From the NCBI RefSeq assembly GCF_024580145.1, contig NZ_JANINI010000018.1, forward strand, positions 2,676-57,081: 54,406 nt of DNA, in the 5' to 3' direction. Position 1 is the first letter of the stretch. Each line of letters starts with the position of its first letter. Below, one piece after another: positions 51,013 to 54,406 of this stretch. The stretch comes from Methyloversatilis sp. XJ19-49 (GTDB lineage: Bacteria > Pseudomonadota > Gammaproteobacteria > Burkholderiales > Rhodocyclaceae). A model generated the notes under the pieces. The model did no database searches and had not been told where the DNA came from. It was given only the letters and a program-made list of their open reading frames with translations. The translations under genes were made by a program, and so were the position numbers.

Positions 51013-51795
51013 TCACTGCACCGTGCACGAGGCGTCGGCGTCGCTGCCCAGACCGGTGCTGCCGCCCAGCCCGCCCGGCCCGGGACGCGCCGCGGTGGAC
51101 GACGGCAAGGCCTTGTCCAGCCCGGGGTTTTCCGACAGCGTTGACGGCGCGCTGTCCTTGCTCGACACGACACCGGCCTGACCGACGTCGAAGGTTTTGG
51201 ATCCGGCATCGTTCTTCACTTCGATGCTGCCTTCCTCGACGTCGAACACCAGCGCCGGTTCGCCCGGCTTGCGGTCCTTGGCTTCTTCCAGCGCCTTGAT
51301 GCAGGCCGGATCTTCCTTTTCGGCCTCGTCGCACAGCAGCATGCCGAAGCGCGTGCCGCGGATGCCGATGGTCGCGGTGACCGTGCTGGCGCGGTAGCCC
51401 TCGCGGTTGCGCTTGCCGATCAATCCGGTCACGGCACGCAGGCCGCCCTTGAGCAGGCTGTAAAGCAGGCTGTCCTTTTCCGGTTTGGCTTCGTCGAAGG
51501 CGAAACCATCGATCTTCACCTTGCTGCGCGGGCGCAGTGCCAGTGAGGAACCGTCACCGAATTCGATGCGCGCCACGGTGCTCTTTTCGGTCGTGATCAC
51601 GTCACCGTTGTAGATCGACGAATCGCGTCCGAGAATGCGCGTCTTGTTGTCGGGCGTCTGCACGTACATCGTGCCCGACACGTAGCTGACGCGACCTGCG
51701 GTGGGCACCGGTGTGGCCAGTGGGTCTTCGGCCTGGGCCAGCGGCATCACGATGAGTGCCGCGGCGAGCGTGCTGAGGTGACGTGCGTAATACAT
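51013..51795 (-). CDS. FecR-domain periplasmic protein
   Basis: 260 residues from the ATG at 51795. Signal peptide MYYARHLSTLAAALIVMPLA (cleavage near AQAED). FecR domain at about residues 33-180: GRVSYVSGTMYVQTPDNKTR, YNGDVITTEKSTVARIEFGD, GSSLALRPRSKVKIDGF, TVTATIGIRGTRFG. The C-terminal 50 residues are Ser/Pro/Gly-rich and end in CTVQ. FecR-domain proteins of this kind accompany large surface proteins. It follows the beta-repeat gene by 11 bp and is probably cotranscribed. Confidence 0.82.
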   Translation of the reverse strand: MYYARHLSTLAAALIVMPLAQAEDPLATPVPTAGRVSYVSGTMYVQTPDNKTRILGRDSSIYNGDVITTEKSTVARIEFGDGSSLALRPRSKVKIDGFAFDEAKPEKDSLLYSLLKGGLRAVTGLIGKRNREGYRASTVTATIGIRGTRFGMLLCDEAEKEDPACIKALEEAKDRKPGEPALVFDVEEGSIEVKNDAGSKTFDVGQAGVVSSKDSAPSTLSENPGLDKALPSSTAARPGPGGLGGSTGLGSDADASCTVQ

Positions 51796-51806
51796 GACAG
51801 GACTCC

Positions 51807-54406
51807 TTATCTGCACTGCAGACGGCTGGCGCTGAATTCGCGCAGCGGCTGTTCGAATGACGGACCCGAGGCGGTGACGATTTCGCTCAGTGCGTCGATA
51901 CCTGCGATGTTCACGATCGGCGCCGGCGTGAAGCTCGGGGTGGAAGGCAGTGCGATGCGCGGCGGCTGGAAAATTTCCGGCAGCAGCGTGGTGGTGATCA
52001 CCTGCACTTCGGGTTGCGTGACGGCCGGCGCTGATGCCACCGCGAATATCACGTTGATCTGCGCCGTTCCACTGCCCAGACTGAGCGTGAAGCGCGCCGA
52101 GTCGTTGCCATTGAAGCCGGCGTTCGCCGTGTATTGCCACGCCGACTGCTGGCCGTCCAGCACACCATTGTTCGGACCGCTGGACAGCACCGCACCGCTG
52201 CGCAGACTGAACAGCAGCGGCGTGCCCCCGGTGGCGGCAAAAGTCTGGTTGATGACCGGCGCCGACGTGGGCGAGAAGCTCAGTGTGCCGTTGCCGCCGA
52301 TGCGGTTGAAGATGTCGGGGGGCAGGTCGCCGCCCAGTTCCATCGTCGCGTTGTCGCCGATGACGAACAGACCGCCGCCGCCGATGCCGCCGGTCAGGCC
52401 TAGATTGCCCGCACTGGCCTGCACGTTGCCGTCATTGACAAGGCGTACAGCGACGTTCGAAGTGCCGCCGCCCAGTGTGCCTTCCAGCGTGCCGCGGTTG
52501 ACCAGGCTGCCGGTGCCGCCGACGCTGGTGTTGCTGCCCAGTCCGAGCGAAGCCCCGTCACTGACGATGAGTTGCGAACCGCCGTTCAGCGCCAGCTGGG
52601 TACCGGTATCGAGCAGGCCGGAACCGCCTACGTTCAGCACGGCGCCGTTCAGTGCCAGGCTGCTGCCATCGAGCACCGTGTCGCCACGCACCACGATGAC
52701 GCGTCCATTGCCGCCGATCGAACCGGCCGTCCAGGTCAGGTCGTCGGTCACCGTCAGCGTGCCGTTGCCGCCGATGTTGCCGGCGACACGCAGGTCGCCG
52801 AAGGTGGCGTTGCTGTTGAAATTGACCAGTGTGTTGCCACTGACGCGTGTCTCGCCGCTGACGTTGTAGCCGCCGTTGATGTTGAACACGCCGCCCGAGA
52901 AGGCGGTGAACTCGACGTCACCCGGACCGGTGATCGACGAGCCGGGCCCGAAGTCGCGGAAGGCGTCTCGGAAGCGCAGCGTGGCGCCTGAATCGATCGA
53001 ATACGCGCCGCTGTCGGCACCCGGTCCGGCCGCGTCGGTATCGTGCGCCAATACTGACAGTGTGCCGCTCTCGACAGCGACCGAACCATTGTTGGCGAAG
53101 ATCATGCCGCCGCCGCTGCCGAACTCGAATGTCGCACCGCTATCGACGATGACGCTGCCGTTGTTGTTCAGCGAGCTGGTGGTCAGATTGCCGGCACTGC
53201 CGGACAGCACGTTCAGCGTGCCGTTGTTGGTGAACACGTTGCCGCTCATCGTGCCGCCGGCGTAGTTCAGGACGCCGTTGTTGAGCAGCGCGTTACCGAA
53301 GTTGAGGTTGCCGCCATTGAGGTTGAGCGTGCCGCCCGGCTGCACGGTGGTCGGTGCATTGAGTACGCCACCGGTCAGCGTCAGCGCGTTCGCGTTGCCG
53401 ATGGTCAGGCCGGCCACCGTGACGGTCGGTATCGCGTTCAGTACGACGTTCGAGCCACCCGCGAGAGTGATGAACACGAGGTCATTCACACCGGGCAGAA
53501 CATCGCCGGTCCAGTTTGCTGCATCGGTCCACAACTGGCTGCCTGCACCGCCGTCCCAGCAGATGCCGGTGGTGCAGGCGGTGTAGCCCAGGCTCAGCGA
53601 GCTGCCGAGCGTGCGTGTCGTGAAACCGGTCGGTGCCAGCAGCTGGAGTGCGCCCGCGTCGAGCGCGCCACTTGCGGTCACCACGGGCAGCTGCATGCCT
53701 TCGACCGGTACCGCTGCGCCGAGCGACTGCACCTCGAGTACGCCATCCAGGAGCGTATCCCCGCGCACATCGAGCACGTCGAACTGGTTGGTCGAGGTGC
53801 CCGCAAATTCCGCTTCGATGCGCCCCGCGGCGGTCTGCGTGACGTTGCCGAGTACGGTCAGACGGCCGATCTGGTCGTCGCCACCCGGGCGCACGACGCC
53901 GGTGTTGGTCAGCGTGCCGCCATCGACATCCAGCGTCCCGCTGCCTTCGATCACGCCGGTGTTGGTCAGTGCCGAGGCGGTGGTGATGGTGGCGCCTGCG
54001 GCTATGTGCATGACGCCGCTTACGGTACCGAGCGACGCAAGCTGCAGCGTGCCGGTTTCGCCGCGGTAGCTGCCGCCCTGATCCGAGAGCCGCGCCTGAT
54101 TGGCGAAGCCGCTGCTGCCGGCGCCGCCGGTCTTGGCCAGCGTGCCGGAATTGTTGAATATGCCGCCATTGCCGGAGTTTTCGGAAATGACGTTGTCGCC
54201 GGTGAAGTTGAAGCGGCCGGTGTTGTTGAACACGGTGCCGTCGTTGATCAGTAGTTCGCGGCTGTTGCCGCCGGCGACTGCGTAATTGACGATGCCGGCG
54301 TTGTTCAGAGTGATGCCGCTCAGTGTGTGGAACCCGCCGCCTGCGCTGTCGTTGATGTTGAGCGTACTGGTGGCGAGCACGTTGAGTGCGCCGGTGTCAC
54401 CGGCAT
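51807..54406 (-). CDS. Large beta-repeat surface/filamentous protein, 5' end outside window
   Basis: At least 866 residues visible, open to the right edge. Rich in Gly, Asn, Thr and Val with many short strand-like repeats (NTGVIEGSGTLDVDGGTLTN, NNGTLNVLSGSAGNLTTSSL), typical of right-handed beta-helix adhesins or two-partner-secreted exoproteins. Near the C-terminus it changes to a beta-sandwich-like stretch (FNGNDSARFTLSLGSG) and ends FSASRLQCR. No autotransporter barrel is seen at the C-terminus, so secretion by a separate partner is plausible. The true start cannot be seen. Confidence 0.78.
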   Translation of the reverse strand, partial: AGDTGALNVLATSTLNINDSAGGGFHTLSGITLNNAGIVNYAVAGGNSRELLINDGTVFNNTGRFNFTGDNVISENSGNGGIFNNSGTLAKTGGAGSSGFANQARLSDQGGSYRGETGTLQLASLGTVSGVMHIAAGATITTASALTNTGVIEGSGTLDVDGGTLTNTGVVRPGGDDQIGRLTVLGNVTQTAAGRIEAEFAGTSTNQFDVLDVRGDTLLDGVLEVQSLGAAVPVEGMQLPVVTASGALDAGALQLLAPTGFTTRTLGSSLSLGYTACTTGICWDGGAGSQLWTDAANWTGDVLPGVNDLVFITLAGGSNVVLNAIPTVTVAGLTIGNANALTLTGGVLNAPTTVQPGGTLNLNGGNLNFGNALLNNGVLNYAGGTMSGNVFTNNGTLNVLSGSAGNLTTSSLNNNGSVIVDSGATFEFGSGGGMIFANNGSVAVESGTLSVLAHDTDAAGPGADSGAYSIDSGATLRFRDAFRDFGPGSSITGPGDVEFTAFSGGVFNINGGYNVSGETRVSGNTLVNFNSNATFGDLRVAGNIGGNGTLTVTDDLTWTAGSIGGNGRVIVVRGDTVLDGSSLALNGAVLNVGGSGLLDTGTQLALNGGSQLIVSDGASLGLGSNTSVGGTGSLVNRGTLEGTLGGGTSNVAVRLVNDGNVQASAGNLGLTGGIGGGGLFVIGDNATMELGGDLPPDIFNRIGGNGTLSFSPTSAPVINQTFAATGGTPLLFSLRSGAVLSSGPNNGVLDGQQSAWQYTANAGFNGNDSARFTLSLGSGTAQINVIFAVASAPAVTQPEVQVITTTLLPEIFQPPRIALPSTPSFTPAPIVNIAGIDALSEIVTASGPSFEQPLREFSASRLQCR

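Noticed and set aside
51807-54406. DNA-level tandem repeat array
   Set aside because: The protein is repetitive in composition and strand pattern, but no long exact nucleotide repeat units were seen.

Overview
The window is most of a photosynthesis gene cluster (PGC) from a high-GC purple bacterium, followed by about 14 kb of ordinary chromosomal genes. Gene order, an oxygen-dependent cyclase (acsF), a tetrahaem PufC, a PEP-CTERM-sorted protein and a giant double-length UvrA all suggest a betaproteobacterium (Burkholderiales or Rhodocyclales); genus cannot be fixed from the sequence alone. No tRNA, rRNA, CRISPR, transposase or phage gene was seen.

Layout. 1-1764: bchO (partial) and crtC on the minus strand, with a 51-codon membrane-peptide gene on the plus strand between them. 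1927-12798 plus: crtE-crtF, then bchC-bchX-bchY-bchZ-pufB-pufA-pufL-pufM-pufC. This makes carotenoid precursors, reduces chlorophyllide to bacteriochlorophyllide, and makes LH1 and the reaction centre. 13178-13990: a periplasmic parvulin foldase. 14042-28438 minus: one tightly coupled superoperon, transcribed bchF-bchN-bchB-bchH-bchL-bchM-lhaA-puhA-puhB-puhC-acsF-puhE, which takes protoporphyrin to chlorophyllide and supplies the H subunit and assembly factors. 28806-35399 plus: aerR/ppaA-like, ppsR/crtJ, bchG, a PucC-family transporter, bchP, tspO.

35714-39799 holds the most unusual part: a second PpsR-like protein with the three PAS domains and Q-linker but no helix-turn-helix, a bacteriophytochrome with no histidine kinase, and, convergent to it, a haem oxygenase that would make its biliverdin chromophore. 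The pair resembles the BphP/PpsR2 partners known in Bradyrhizobium and Rhodopseudomonas, but here the PpsR partner cannot bind DNA by itself. It looks like a light-controlled adaptor that may act on the complete PpsR encoded 4.5 kb away.

Regulation. TGT-N12-ACA palindromes of the PpsR/CrtJ type occur before crtC/crtE, bchC, bchF, aerR and bchG. At crtE and bchC two such sites lie exactly 8 bp apart, and the right half of the first site (TTGACA/G) is also the -35 element. A strong hairpin between pufA and pufL fits the classical device that keeps LH1 mRNA in excess over reaction-centre mRNA.

39844-54406 is not obviously photosynthetic: a small membrane protein, a double-PepSY periplasmic protein with three palindromes upstream, a His/Asp-rich secreted protein, a PEP-CTERM protein, UvrA (two UvrA units in one chain), a trypsin-like protease, a dicarboxylate-type symporter, a ZIP metal transporter, a FecR-domain protein and a large beta-repeat surface protein that runs off the right end.
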